NCBI RefSeq assembly: GCF_003584645.1
Contig: NZ_AP017928.1
Span: 708,981 to 772,980 of the forward strand
Length of the DNA stretch: 64,000 nt
Source: Methylocaldum marinum
Lineage (GTDB): Bacteria > Pseudomonadota > Gammaproteobacteria > Methylococcales > Methylococcaceae
Direction of reading: 5' to 3'
This document shows positions 50,858 through 60,791 of the stretch, piece after piece. Position numbers and translations under genes: made by a program. How positions within the stretch are numbered: position 1 is the first letter of the stretch; each line of letters opens with the position of its first letter. The notes under the pieces were generated by a model that saw only the letters and a list, made by a program, of their open reading frames with translations, was not told where the DNA came from and searched no databases.

Positions 50858-52189
50858 TTAAGCGGCCGTCACCGCGGGCTTTTCCGGGTAACGGCGGCTC
50901 ACGAAACCGAATATGATCGCCGTGGCGAGCATCAGCAAGGAAAAAAACCAGAAATAATCGGCTCCCGCCAGCTTCGATGTGCCGTCCGGGTTCTGAATGA
51001 AAAAATTGACCGCGCTGGTGAACAGATTTCCGGCGGCTACGGAGACCATGAAGAAGGACATCACAAACGACTTCATCTTCGGCGGTGCCTGGGTGTAGGA
51101 GAACTCCAGACAGGTTATCGACACCATGACCTCGGAAGAAGTCAGAACAACATAATTGAGCAGTTGCCAGCCTATGGACATCGAAACGCCGGCATCCAGG
51201 GCGCGCTGAATCCAGGCCGCAAACGCAAACGAAGAAGCCGCGAGCACCATTCCCGCGCCGATTTTTCCCAGCGCCGTGATACGCATGCGGCGTTCCAGCC
51301 GGGGATAAATGCCGTAGTAGAAAAGGGGTGTCAGAATCATGATGAGCAAAGGATTGGCCGCCTGGATCTGCGAGGGCAGAATCCGGTACTCAAGAAAGGT
51401 CTGATCCATTTTTTGGGCCTGTAGCACCCAGGACGAGCCGGTCTGATCGAACAGCGCCCAGAACACCGCCACGAATGCATAGATGACGGCGAGCCTGCCC
51501 AAGGTTCGCAAACCCTCTCGGCTCAGGGCTTCACGCAAGAAAGCGGCGCCCCCGGCCGGAATATGCGCGAAGCGGTAGCGGCCAGCCCAGAAAATGGCGG
51601 TGGCGGCCAACATCAGGATGCCGGGAACGCCGAAGGCCAGCGAGGGTCCGTAGTTTTCCAGCAGCCAGGGCGTCACCAGCATGGACACGAATGCGCCCGA
51701 GTTGAGGGCGAAATAGAACCAGCCATAGACCCGGCTGAGCAAATGGCGATTGGTTTGCGCGAACTGGTCGCCAACATGTGCCGAGACGCAGGGTTTGATG
51801 CCGCCCGCGCCCAGCGCGATCAGGCTCTGTCCGAGCAGCAGGCCGGTACGGGTGTCGTCCAGCGCGAGGGCCAGGTGTCCCAGGCAATAAACCAGCGACA
51901 ACAGGATGATGGTCCGGTATTTCCCAAGCCATCCGTCGGCGAGCAGTGCACCCAGGATCGGGGTGAAATAAGCCGCTGAAACGAATAAGTGGAAATAGCC
52001 CTTGGCTTCCTCTTCGCTCATGGGGTCGGGATAGCCGGCGGAGCTCATGAGGTATTGGCTCATGAACACCACCAATACCGCCCGCATGCCGTAATAGCTG
52101 AATCGCTCGGCCGCTTCGTTGCCGATGATGTAAGGAATGCCGGGCGGAAGCCCTGCGATGGGAAGGGGGTTGCTGCGGTACTGGGTCAT
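50858..52189 (-). CDS. Proton-dependent oligopeptide transporter (POT/PTR)
   Basis: A major-facilitator protein of about 443 residues with the POT signature EAAERFSYYG (ExxER motif) in the first helix and 12 or so hydrophobic segments. It imports di- and tripeptides with protons. ATG at 52189 (MTQYRSN) or 52198 are the likely starts; the frame is open to 52252. It is divergent from a small membrane gene, with an FNR-type box between them. Confidence 0.9.
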   Translation of the reverse strand: MTQYRSNPLPIAGLPPGIPYIIGNEAAERFSYYGMRAVLVVFMSQYLMSSAGYPDPMSEEEAKGYFHLFVSAAYFTPILGALLADGWLGKYRTIILLSLVYCLGHLALALDDTRTGLLLGQSLIALGAGGIKPCVSAHVGDQFAQTNRHLLSRVYGWFYFALNSGAFVSMLVTPWLLENYGPSLAFGVPGILMLAATAIFWAGRYRFAHIPAGGAAFLREALSREGLRTLGRLAVIYAFVAVFWALFDQTGSSWVLQAQKMDQTFLEYRILPSQIQAANPLLIMILTPLFYYGIYPRLERRMRITALGKIGAGMVLAASSFAFAAWIQRALDAGVSMSIGWQLLNYVVLTSSEVMVSITCLEFSYTQAPPKMKSFVMSFFMVSVAAGNLFTSAVNFFIQNPDGTSKLAGADYFWFFSLLMLATAIIFGFVSRRYPEKPAVTAA

Positions 52190-52293
52190 GCCTGCCATTC
52201 CATTTCTACATTGTTTTCCGATACTGCCTAAGCGGGGGAGGTGGAGCGGCACGCCCCTAAAGTGTGATGGAGCTCCGCCGATCTCGGCATTTT

Positions 52294-52307
52294 TTGATCC
52301 AAATCAA
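52294..52307. promoter_or_regulatory. FNR/ANR-type operator
   Basis: TTGATCCAAATCAA is an exact match to the FNR consensus TTGAT-N4-ATCAA. Its centre (52300.5) is 41.5 bases upstream of a possible start near 52342, with a weak -10 (TACCGT) at 52330-52335, the class II activator geometry, for the gene starting at 52407. It could also act on the divergent POT gene. Confidence 0.65.
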
Positions 52308-52406
52308 GAAACATTGCGTTTCCTTTAGTTACCGTATGTCCGCACGCCGATTCCGGCGTAGGTATAAAAACGATCATTCGCACATAACGATTCTGAGGAA
52401 GCTGTA

Positions 52407-52562
52407 ATGGAAAAAGAGAAAGACTATTTCTGGTTCTATATTGGCGGCGTCATCATTGCCGTTGCGATTACCCTGGTGATGGTCAAAGGAAGCGAACACG
52501 AGAAATACGCAACCTCCGCAAAGGCGATCGCCGAGGATTCCGCCAACTCCTCATACCGGTAA
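52407..52562 (+). CDS. 51-residue single-pass membrane protein
   Basis: ATG with GAGGAAG ribosome binding site seven bases upstream. The product has a charged start (MEKEKDYF), one membrane helix (WFYIGGVIIAVAITLVMV) and a polar tail (GSEHEKYATSAKAIAEDSANSS, in part). Size and topology recall small oxidase-associated subunits such as CcoQ, but no specific match can be claimed. Upstream FNR-type box suggests oxygen-responsive expression. Confidence 0.65.
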   Translation: MEKEKDYFWFYIGGVIIAVAITLVMVKGSEHEKYATSAKAIAEDSANSSYR

Positions 52563-52630
52563 AGCCCGGAACGAGCTGCCTTCACCGGATTTGATGCTAT
52601 CGCCGAAGTCTCTGGCAGCCGAAATGCAAC

Positions 52631-52662
52631 GCGGGACGGAAGAAAAACTTTGTTCGTCCCGC
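52631..52662 (+). terminator. Hairpin downstream of the small membrane gene and pepN
   Basis: GCGGGACG (52631-52638) pairs with CGTCCCGC (52655-52662). It lies between the convergent small gene and pepN. A T-tract is not evident. Confidence 0.4.
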
Positions 52663-52739
52663 GCTGCTCGTCTCGGGGGCATCAAAATGGGATTAGCAGG
52701 TAACAGCCCGAAATTCTTCCAAAAGCAGCCGTCGGACGC

Positions 52740-55394
52740 TCAGGACAAACTTTTCATCGCCACTTCGTAGACATCCTTCGAAACTTTCTCGAGTCCGGCA
52801 ATCCGCTGAAGTTGCCGGCGCATCAATTGTTGCCGATCCTCGTCGTAGCGCCGCCATGGCGTCAAAGCGGTCAGCATGCGTGCGGCCACCTGCGGATTCA
52901 AGGAATTCAATGCAATGATCTGGTCGGCGAGAAACTCGTAGCCCGCGCCGTCGCGAGCGTGGAAATTGACGGCGTTGTTCTGGGTAAATGCGCCGATCAG
53001 ACAACAAACACGGTTCGGAATCTTCAAGTCGAAAGCGGGATGCGCAAGCAGCTCTTTGACCCTGTCCAGCGTCCCCGGCAAATGGCAGGTAGCCTGCAGG
53101 GTAAACCATTTGTCGATCACCAGGTCCTCTGCTCGCCAGCGCTCATAGAACTCCGTCAGGCAGGCGGCCTTTTCCGGATGGTGGCCGTTGACGATGACCG
53201 CCAGCGAAGAAATTTGATCGGTCATCGTCCGCGCACTGCGGAACTGGCGAACACTGAGCCGATACGCCTCTTCGCTCTCCAGCATGCCCAAGTATGCCAG
53301 GCAGGCATTTTTCAAGCGGCGCCGGCCTACGGCTTCGGCGTCGAAACGCCCCGCCTCGTCGACATGATGAGTCTCGTAGAGGCGGCGGAATTCGGCTTCC
53401 AAAGTGCGAGCCAGCGCCAGTTTGGCCGTCTGCCGGGCACGGTGAACGGCATCCGGATCGATGACCTTCATGGCAGCACTGATATATTCCTCCGAGGGCA
53501 AGGTCAGGAGCAGGGCGAGATAGGACAGATCGGGCCAGTTGCCGGAAAGTACCCGCCGATAAGCTTCGGTGAGAGGGCCGTCTGCGGCCGCCGGCGTTTC
53601 TCCCTCGGCGTACTGGTCAACCAGATCGAGGATGACCTGGCTGGCGAGTTGTTGTCCCGCGTCCCAACGGTTGAAGGGGTCTGGATCATGGGAGAAGAGG
53701 AAGGCGAGTTCCTCGACGCTGCGGTCCAGGTGCAGCCGGACCGGGGCCGAGAATCCGCGCAGGGCGGAAACCACCGGTTTCTCCGCCAGACCGACGAAGC
53801 GGAAGTGCTGCTCGGACGCTTTAACATCCAATACCCGGGTTTTCTGGGCAAACGGCTCGGTTTCGCCATCGAGCCGCAGGGGCAATTCGGTCCCGTCCGG
53901 TGCCAATAAGCCTATCGCCAAGGGAATGTGAAACGGGGCCTTGACCGGCTGTCCCGGTGTCGCCGGACAGCTTTGTCGAACGGTGAGATTCAGCGCACGG
54001 TTCGTCGCATCGTAATCCGCGCTGATGCGGACTTCGGGCGTTCCGGCCTGACCGTACCAGAGCCGGAATTGCGCCAGATCGACGCCGCTGGCGTCCTCCA
54101 TGCACTTGACGAAATCGTCGCAAGTCACGGCTTGGCCGTCATGTCGCTCGAAATAAAGATCCGTTCCTTTGCGGAAGCCTTCCTTGCCGATCAGGGTCTG
54201 AATCATGCGGACCACTTCCGCGCCTTTCTCGTAAACGGTCAAGGTGTAGAAGTTGTTGATCTCGATATAGGATTCCGGCCTTACCGGGTGGGCGAGGGGG
54301 CCCGCGTCCTCCGCGAATTGCCTGGTGCGCAGCATGTTGACTTCGTCGATGCGCTTGACGGCGCGGGAGGTCCGGTCGGCGCTAAACTCCTGGTCGCGGA
54401 ATACGGTTAGGCCCTCCTTCAAACTGAGCTGGAACCAATCCCGGCAGGTAATGCGGTTGCCGGTCCAGTTATGGAAGTACTCGTGGCCGATGACGCCCTC
54501 GATGTGTTCGTAGTCGGCATCCGTCGCCGTGTCGGGCCGGGCCAGTACGTACTTGGTGTTGAAAACGTTGAGGCCCTTGTTTTCCATGGCGCCCATGTTG
54601 AAGTGGCCCACTGCCACGATCATGTAAAGATCCAGGTCGTATTCCCGCCCGAAGTTCTCCTCGTCCCAGCGCATCGCGTTCTTGAGGGATTGCATGGCGT
54701 GATCGCATTTGTCGAGGTCGTGCTTTTCGACGAAGATCTGCAAGGTCACTTCCCGGCCGGAACACGTCACATAGCGGTCTTCGAGACATTCCAGCCGTCC
54801 CGCCACGAGTGCGAACAAATAGGAAGGCTTTTTGAACGGATCCTCCCATTTCACCCAATGGCGGCCGTTCTTGAGCTCGCCGGTAGCGATCCGGTTGCCG
54901 TTGGACAATAGCACCGGATAACGCGATTTGTCGGCGACGATGGTCGTCGTGTATTTGGCCATCACGTCCGGGCGGTCGGCGAAATAAGTGATTTTCCTGA
55001 ACCCTTGGGCTTCGCATTGAGTACAGAGCATGTCCTTGGAGAGATACAGCCCTTCCAGGGCAGTGTTTGCCTTGGGATTGATGCGGGTGACGATTTCCAA
55101 CTCGAAGGGGCGGTCGGGTACGCCGGGCAGAACCAGGGATTCGTCGCCGAGCCGGTAGTCCGCGGCGTTCAGATTGCGGCCGTTGAGCCGGATCGATTCG
55201 AGCACGAGCTGTTCGCCGTCGAGTTCGAGCTCTCGATGCTCGCCCGGCGATTCCGGGTTGCGCCGTATCCGAAGCTTGGACGTGACGCGGGTATTCTCCT
55301 CGTCCAGTTCGAAAAAAAGATCGACCGTTTCGATGAGATAGTCGGGTGGCGTGTAGTCTTTCAGGTATACGGTATTGGGGGTGTGTTCGCGCAT
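52740..55394 (-). CDS. pepN: Aminopeptidase N (M1 family)
   Basis: An 884-residue zinc aminopeptidase of the usual bacterial length. It has GAMENKGLNVFN (substrate recognition), the zinc site HEYFHNWTGNRITC and KEGLTVFRDQEF (the third ligand Glu) around residues 290-320, and the C-terminal helical domain ending DVYEVAMKSLS. It is divergent from the ABC exporter operon. Confidence 0.97.
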   Translation of the reverse strand: MREHTPNTVYLKDYTPPDYLIETVDLFFELDEENTRVTSKLRIRRNPESPGEHRELELDGEQLVLESIRLNGRNLNAADYRLGDESLVLPGVPDRPFELEIVTRINPKANTALEGLYLSKDMLCTQCEAQGFRKITYFADRPDVMAKYTTTIVADKSRYPVLLSNGNRIATGELKNGRHWVKWEDPFKKPSYLFALVAGRLECLEDRYVTCSGREVTLQIFVEKHDLDKCDHAMQSLKNAMRWDEENFGREYDLDLYMIVAVGHFNMGAMENKGLNVFNTKYVLARPDTATDADYEHIEGVIGHEYFHNWTGNRITCRDWFQLSLKEGLTVFRDQEFSADRTSRAVKRIDEVNMLRTRQFAEDAGPLAHPVRPESYIEINNFYTLTVYEKGAEVVRMIQTLIGKEGFRKGTDLYFERHDGQAVTCDDFVKCMEDASGVDLAQFRLWYGQAGTPEVRISADYDATNRALNLTVRQSCPATPGQPVKAPFHIPLAIGLLAPDGTELPLRLDGETEPFAQKTRVLDVKASEQHFRFVGLAEKPVVSALRGFSAPVRLHLDRSVEELAFLFSHDPDPFNRWDAGQQLASQVILDLVDQYAEGETPAAADGPLTEAYRRVLSGNWPDLSYLALLLTLPSEEYISAAMKVIDPDAVHRARQTAKLALARTLEAEFRRLYETHHVDEAGRFDAEAVGRRRLKNACLAYLGMLESEEAYRLSVRQFRSARTMTDQISSLAVIVNGHHPEKAACLTEFYERWRAEDLVIDKWFTLQATCHLPGTLDRVKELLAHPAFDLKIPNRVCCLIGAFTQNNAVNFHARDGAGYEFLADQIIALNSLNPQVAARMLTALTPWRRYDEDRQQLMRRQLQRIAGLEKVSKDVYEVAMKSLS

Positions 55395-55530
55395 TGTGGT
55401 ATGAGCCTTCTGTCGGTGATGTCGGAATGATAAGGCTTAGACCGGGGAAACGGGAGAGCTGTCGACGTCCGATTCGTTCTCCGATTCCGCTCGATGGCAG
55501 AATGCGGGGCAAAGCGGTTAACATGAGCGG

Positions 55531-56511
55531 ATGACACGTTTGATTTACCAGGTTTCGGCCGTTACGGTAGCGCTGCTGCTTTCCGGTTGCGGACAGGATG
55601 AAGCGAATTCCCGCGTTGTCGGCATTCTGGAATGGGATCGCGTGGAGCTGATCGCGGAAGCATCCGAGCCCATCGTTGAACTTCCGGCGCAGGAAGGCGA
55701 TTGGGTGGAACCGGGGCAGATTCTGGTACGGCTCGACCCGGCCAGGCGACAGGCTTGGCTGAACGATGCGGCAGCGAACCGGGATCGGGCTCTGGCCCGG
55801 CTGCAGGAGCTGGAAAGAGGTCCCCGGATCGAGCGGATCCGGGAGGCCCGGGCGCGCTTCCAAGGCGCAGAACAGGTTTATGAAGTGCGCCGGCGCGAAT
55901 TCGAGCGGGTGGAAGAGTTGCTGCCGCGCAAACTCATCAGCCCGGACGAAGTGGACAGAGCGAGGAGGGAGGCAAAGGCGGCGCTCGCCGAACGCGATTC
56001 GGCTTTGGCCGTACTCCAGGAGCTCGAAGCCGGTACCCGTGTGGAAGAAGTGGAGCAGGCGCGCCAGGCCTTGGCCTCGGCTGAAGCGGCCGTGGCAGTC
56101 GCCGCAACCAATCTGCAACGCCTCACCGTGAGAGCTCCGGTGGCCGGGCGTCTCGACAGCCTGCCACTCAAGCTCGGAAATCAGCCTCAGGCCGGAGCGG
56201 TGCTGGCGGTCCTGCTCTCGGGCTCCGCGCCCTATGCGCGGGTCTACATTCCCGAACCGATCCGGGTTCATGTCATGCCGGGAGACGCGGCTCGGGTTTG
56301 GATGGACGGGGTCGCAGAGCCCTATGAGGGAACTGTCCGGATGGTGAGTTCGGATCCGGTGTTTACACCGTTCTTTGCCCTGACCGAGCGCGACCGGCGG
56401 CGCCTCAGCTATGTCGCCAAGATTTATCTGAGCGAGACGGTTCGAAACGTGCCGGCCGGCCTTCCGGTCGAGGCGGAGCTCTCGGGCCTTAGCCGCTTCG
56501 AGCGGCCATGA
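55531..56511 (+). CDS. YbhG-like adaptor lipoprotein of an ABC exporter
   Basis: A 326-residue HlyD/membrane-fusion type protein. It has a lipobox (LLLSGC, Cys21), a biotinyl-lipoyl-like segment, a coiled-coil hairpin (about 75-185) and a beta-barrel. It is the first gene of an operon with ATPase and permease genes; stop and the next start overlap (ATGA). Confidence 0.88.
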   Translation: MTRLIYQVSAVTVALLLSGCGQDEANSRVVGILEWDRVELIAEASEPIVELPAQEGDWVEPGQILVRLDPARRQAWLNDAAANRDRALARLQELERGPRIERIREARARFQGAEQVYEVRRREFERVEELLPRKLISPDEVDRARREAKAALAERDSALAVLQELEAGTRVEEVEQARQALASAEAAVAVAATNLQRLTVRAPVAGRLDSLPLKLGNQPQAGAVLAVLLSGSAPYARVYIPEPIRVHVMPGDAARVWMDGVAEPYEGTVRMVSSDPVFTPFFALTERDRRRLSYVAKIYLSETVRNVPAGLPVEAELSGLSRFERP

Positions 56512-57452
56512 CCGGCAGCCTTGCCGTCGCGGCACACGGTCTGACCCGGCGCTTCGGCGCGGTTACCGCCGTCGACCATGTGAATTTCGCCATTTCCCGC
56601 GCTATGATCTACGGATTTCTCGGTCCCAACGGCTCCGGAAAATCCACCACGATCCGCATGCTGTGCGGCTTGCTGACGCCGTCGGAAGGGGAGGCGGAAG
56701 TCCTCGGCCATCGGATTCCGGGCGAAGCGGAGGCGATCAAGCGAAAAATCGGTTACATGACCCAGCGTTTCTCGCTATACGAGGATCTCAGCGTTCTCGA
56801 AAACCTGGAATTCATGGCCGACATCTACGGCCTGCCGCGCAAAACCGCCCGGCAGCGCATCGACCAGCTACTTGAAAAATACAATCTCGCCGACCGCAGG
56901 CGGCAGTGGGCCGGGACGCTCAGTGGCGGTCAGAAGCAACGCCTGGCCCTGGCTGCGGTAACGGTTCACGGTCCGGAGCTGCTGTTTCTGGACGAACCGA
57001 CCAGCGCGGTCGATCCTCAAAGCCGGCGCGATTTCTGGGAAACCCTGTTCGAGCTCTGCGAGAAAGGGACGACCATACTCGTGTCCACCCACTACATGGA
57101 TGAAGCGGAGCGCTGTCACGGCCTCGCCATTCTCGACCGGGGACGGGTGGTCGCGGACGGCGCGCCGCAGGAATTGGAAAGGCGCATCGACGCCACGGTC
57201 GTCGAGGTGGAAACCGGGGATTCGAGGAGCGCGCGCAGGGTGCTGAGCGAGCTGCCCGGCGTGCTCAGCGTGACTCAGCTCGGCATGCGCCTCAGGGTGC
57301 TGCTCGACCGCTCGGTTTCCGATCCGCTGGCGGAGATCCGTGCCGGACTCGCCGAGCGGGGGCTGAGCTTCGATGCCCGGCTGACCCATGCAAATCTCGA
57401 AGACGTCTTCGTCGCCGCCACCCAGAGCCGGTATCTCAAGGCGCAGGCGTGA
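56508..57452 (+). CDS. ABC exporter ATPase (YbhF-like)
   Basis: A 314-residue ABC ATPase with Walker A GPNGSGKST, signature LSGGQKQRLALA, Walker B LLFLDEPTSAVDP, and the C-terminal extension typical of ABC-2 exporters. E. coli YbhF carries two such domains; this one has a single domain. It overlaps both neighbours by four bases. Confidence 0.92.
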   Translation: MTGSLAVAAHGLTRRFGAVTAVDHVNFAISRAMIYGFLGPNGSGKSTTIRMLCGLLTPSEGEAEVLGHRIPGEAEAIKRKIGYMTQRFSLYEDLSVLENLEFMADIYGLPRKTARQRIDQLLEKYNLADRRRQWAGTLSGGQKQRLALAAVTVHGPELLFLDEPTSAVDPQSRRDFWETLFELCEKGTTILVSTHYMDEAERCHGLAILDRGRVVADGAPQELERRIDATVVEVETGDSRSARRVLSELPGVLSVTQLGMRLRVLLDRSVSDPLAEIRAGLAERGLSFDARLTHANLEDVFVAATQSRYLKAQA

Positions 57453-58549
57453 AAGGCCTGCAGCGTCTTTTTGCCATTTTGCGGAAAGCGGTCCGACAGC
57501 TGCGGCGCGATCGCTTGACCTTCGGCATGATCGTCGGCATCCCGCTGTTGCAGATCACCCTGTTCGGTTTCGCCATCAATACCGATGTACGGGATTTGAG
57601 CGCCGGGATAGCCGATCAGGCGAATACGCAGTTTTCGCGCATTCTGGGCAGCGACGCGCAAGCGTCCCAAGTGGTCAGGATCACGCGCCGGGTGGAAACC
57701 GCGGAGCAATTGGAAATCCTGCTTCGACGCGGGGAAATCTCGGTCGGGATATTCATTCCGGCGGATTTCGAGCAGCGTTTGACGCGGCGCGATCGACCGG
57801 CGGCTCAACTCATGATCGACGGCTCCGACCCTCTGATTCTGGCCGCCGCCCGCCAGCTCACCGGAATGAGCCTGCGCTACGACACCGCGCCTCAAGCGGG
57901 CGCCGACGCTGCCTTGTTCGAGATTCGCAACTATTACAACCCGGAGAGGCGCTCGGCCGTCAATATCGTGCCCGGATTGATGGGCGTGATTCTGACGATG
58001 ACCATGGTGCTGTTCACCGCCGTGGCCATCGTGCGCGAGCGCGAGCGGGGCAATCTCGAATTGCTCATCAATACGCCGGTGCGGAACCTGGAACTGATGG
58101 TGGGAAAGATCGTTCCCTATATCGTTATCGGTCTCATCCAGGTGAGCCTGATTCTGCTGCTCGGCGTTTTCCTGTTCCAGGTGCCGATCCAGGGCCGAAT
58201 CATCGATGTCTACCTGGCTGCGCTGGTGTTCATCGCCGCCAATCTCACCATGGGGCTGGTGATCTCGACGCTGGCCAAGACCCAGTTCCAGGCCATGGAG
58301 ACGACGTTTTTCTTTTTCCTGCCGTCCATTCTTATTTCCGGTTTCATGTTTCCCTTCGACGGGATGCCCAGGGCGGCACAATATATCGCCGAGTTCCTTC
58401 CGTTGACCCATTTCGTGCGCCTGATCCGGGGTGTCATGCTGCGCGGCGCGGAACTGTCGGAGCTTCTGTCCGAAATTTGGGCACTTCTGGCATTCATGTT
58501 CATCACCCTGGGCCTCGCGATACTGCGGTTCAAGAAACGGCTGGATTGA
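57449..58549 (+). CDS. ABC-2 type permease (YbhS/YbhR-like)
   Basis: A 366-residue permease with an N-terminal helix, a large periplasmic domain (about 50-170) and five C-terminal helices. It contains the ABC-2 signature ERERGNLELLINTPVRNLELMVGK (in part). The start is GTG overlapping the previous stop. YbhR/S-type pairs are usually two genes; only one permease gene is present, so it may act as a homodimer. Confidence 0.9.
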   Translation: MKGLQRLFAILRKAVRQLRRDRLTFGMIVGIPLLQITLFGFAINTDVRDLSAGIADQANTQFSRILGSDAQASQVVRITRRVETAEQLEILLRRGEISVGIFIPADFEQRLTRRDRPAAQLMIDGSDPLILAAARQLTGMSLRYDTAPQAGADAALFEIRNYYNPERRSAVNIVPGLMGVILTMTMVLFTAVAIVRERERGNLELLINTPVRNLELMVGKIVPYIVIGLIQVSLILLLGVFLFQVPIQGRIIDVYLAALVFIAANLTMGLVISTLAKTQFQAMETTFFFFLPSILISGFMFPFDGMPRAAQYIAEFLPLTHFVRLIRGVMLRGAELSELLSEIWALLAFMFITLGLAILRFKKRLD

Positions 58550-58811
58550 TCGTGCAACACCGGCTCCGAAGAACCAATGTGGTTCGCTGTTTGCAGGATA
58601 TTTCGAGACCGGAACGTGTCTTATCGGAAACCCGTTCGAGTATTTCCGCTGCCTGGAGTCGTAACATAGACATTGTCAGCGGACGGCATGGCCCATATCC
58701 GATTGATGAGTGTTACTTCAGAATTCAGGGAACTGGCGTCCCTTTCGGTCGCTCGAACTCTCGCGGTGGCCGCGAACCGGTGTGTCTAAGATTCGAAGTC
58801 GGATATCGGAT

Positions 58812-60356
58812 ATGAGACTTTTTGACTGCTCCGGGTACGGCCGGAGGGAGAAAAACTCCGGCCATGCGGAGGAAATACGGGCGTCGCAGACGAGATTGCT
58901 GTATCAACAGCTTCCGGCAGCCCTGATCGCCACGGCGGCCAACAGCGCGATCCTGGTGTTGATTCTTTGGCCAGAGATTCCTCAGCGGCTGACGTTCGGG
59001 TGGTTTCTATCCGTCCTGGTTCTGGTATCGGGTCGTTACGGTCTACTCCGTGCCTATCGCCGAACCGATCCTCCGAGTGCCGATTGGCCCCGGTGGGCGT
59101 GGCTTTTCTTGCTCGGTGTCGGCGCCAACGGATTTCTCTGGGGCTTCGCCGGATATTTCCTGTTCGCCGAGCACAGCTACGTCCATCAGATATTTCTCGG
59201 CTTCGTGCTCGGCGGAATGGTCGCCGGCGGCATGTCGACCCTCTCTTCCTACCGCCACGCCTTCCTGGTTTTTCTGCTGCCGGCTCTACTTCCGTACACG
59301 GTGCAGGTCGTCCGCCACGGCGGCGACGTGCATCTCGCGATGGGTGCCATGTTGTTGCTGTTCGTGACGATGATGTGGATGATTTCCGAGCGCCTTTACG
59401 CGACCGTCTCGGAGTCCCTGCAGCTTCGCTTCGACAAACTCGATCTTCTGGACGATCTCAGGTCGGCGAGGGATCGTCAGGTGGCGATCAATCGTGAGTT
59501 GTCGGCTCAGATTGCCGAAAAGCAGAGGGCCCAGCGTGATCTGCAGGAGTCTTGCGAAAGGCTGGAACAACGGGTCAGGGAACGCACCGAAGAGCTTGCC
59601 CGATCGGAGACGGCATTGCGGGATGCCAACCGCCGAAAAGACGAGTTTCTGGCCATGCTGGGACACGAACTCAGGAATCCGCTCGCGCCTATCCGCAACG
59701 CCGTGCACGTCATGCGAAAACTCGAGCCGGAAGAGCGGAGGCTCGGCTGGGCGCGCGACATCATTGATCGGCAGGTCGATCACTTGTCGCGTCTCGTCGA
59801 TGATCTGCTCGATGTGTCCCGCATCGTGCAGGGAAAGATCAGCCTGCACCCGACCACTCTGGATCTCGCGACGGTCATTGATCAGGCCGTCGAGGCCAGT
59901 CGTCCGCTGATCGAGGCACGGAATCACGACCTCCTCATTACCCTGCCCGGCCATCATGTACAGGTTCGGGGCGATCGGGTGCGATTGGCGCAAGTGGTTT
60001 CCAATCTACTGAATAATGCCGCGAAATATACCGATGTGGGCGGAAAAATCTGGCTCGCGGTGGAAGCGTCGGATCGTCGCGTGAGCATCCGCGTCCGGGA
60101 TAACGGGGTAGGCATCGCCGAAGAACTTTTGCCGCACGTCTTCGACCTGTTCAACCAGGCGGAGCAAAGCCTGGGAAGCGCCCAGGGCGGACTGGGCATC
60201 GGGCTTACCTTGGTCAAGCGGCTGGTCGAAATGCACGGCGGAAACGTCGAAGTTCATAGCGAGGGCCCCGGTCAGGGTTCCGAGTTCTCGATACACCTGC
60301 CGAGATTCCTGGACCCTGCCGGCGAAATCGATGCCGTCCGTTCGAATACGGGTTAA
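58812..60356 (+). CDS. Membrane-bound sensor histidine kinase
   Basis: About 514 residues with six membrane helices (35-210), a coiled-coil linker, and a HisKA domain with phosphoacceptor His in EFLAMLGHELRNPLAPIRNAVHVM (in part). The ATPase domain has N, G1 (RDNGVGIAEELLPHVFDLF) and G2 (GGLGIGLTLVKRLV) boxes. No response regulator is adjacent and no receiver domain is present. The 260-bp gap upstream has no supported gene. Its TAA overlaps the convergent stop of the next gene. Confidence 0.88.
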   Translation: MRLFDCSGYGRREKNSGHAEEIRASQTRLLYQQLPAALIATAANSAILVLILWPEIPQRLTFGWFLSVLVLVSGRYGLLRAYRRTDPPSADWPRWAWLFLLGVGANGFLWGFAGYFLFAEHSYVHQIFLGFVLGGMVAGGMSTLSSYRHAFLVFLLPALLPYTVQVVRHGGDVHLAMGAMLLLFVTMMWMISERLYATVSESLQLRFDKLDLLDDLRSARDRQVAINRELSAQIAEKQRAQRDLQESCERLEQRVRERTEELARSETALRDANRRKDEFLAMLGHELRNPLAPIRNAVHVMRKLEPEERRLGWARDIIDRQVDHLSRLVDDLLDVSRIVQGKISLHPTTLDLATVIDQAVEASRPLIEARNHDLLITLPGHHVQVRGDRVRLAQVVSNLLNNAAKYTDVGGKIWLAVEASDRRVSIRVRDNGVGIAEELLPHVFDLFNQAEQSLGSAQGGLGIGLTLVKRLVEMHGGNVEVHSEGPGQGSEFSIHLPRFLDPAGEIDAVRSNTG

Positions 60357-60733
60357 GGCCGAATCGGCCGAAATTCCCGCCCGAACGGAAACAGTGACAA
60401 GGGGATGAGCTTGATGTGCTGCAAGGCAAACGGAATGCCGATGATCGTGATGACCAGCAAGCCCGCGCCGAGAAGATGAGCCAGCGCGATTTCCCAACCG
60501 AAAAGCACCAGCCAGATGACGTTGAAGATGATCCGCAGCGGGGTGTTGGCCTGGTCGAGTTCCACCACTGCCTTGCCGAAGGGCGTGAATACGGCAAACC
60601 CGAGTTTGATCGACTGAAGACCGAACGGTATGCCGATCACGGTCAGGCATAAGCCGATGCCGCCCACGATATACCCCAAGCCGGCGATCAGCCCGCCGAA
60701 GATCAGCCAAATGATATTGCCCAGTAAGCTCAT
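60353..60733 (-). CDS. YccF-family inner-membrane protein
   Basis: A 126-residue protein with a duplicated YccF motif: two copies of a hydrophobic segment followed by GIPFGLQ and GIPFALQ (residues 34 and 99), the family hallmark. Its stop overlaps the kinase stop on the other strand. Confidence 0.88.
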   Translation of the reverse strand: MSLLGNIIWLIFGGLIAGLGYIVGGIGLCLTVIGIPFGLQSIKLGFAVFTPFGKAVVELDQANTPLRIIFNVIWLVLFGWEIALAHLLGAGLLVITIIGIPFALQHIKLIPLSLFPFGREFRPIRP

Positions 60734-60791
60734 GATAACGATGGTGTGATTCGGACTCTGTCCGGTTCGAGTCGTAAAGTATACGCCCGAT

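Noticed and set aside
57388-58815. Very long alternative frame over the ABC permease
   Set aside because: Arg/Gly/His-rich composition typical of a +1 shadow; the permease frame has clear membrane helices and the ABC-2 motif.
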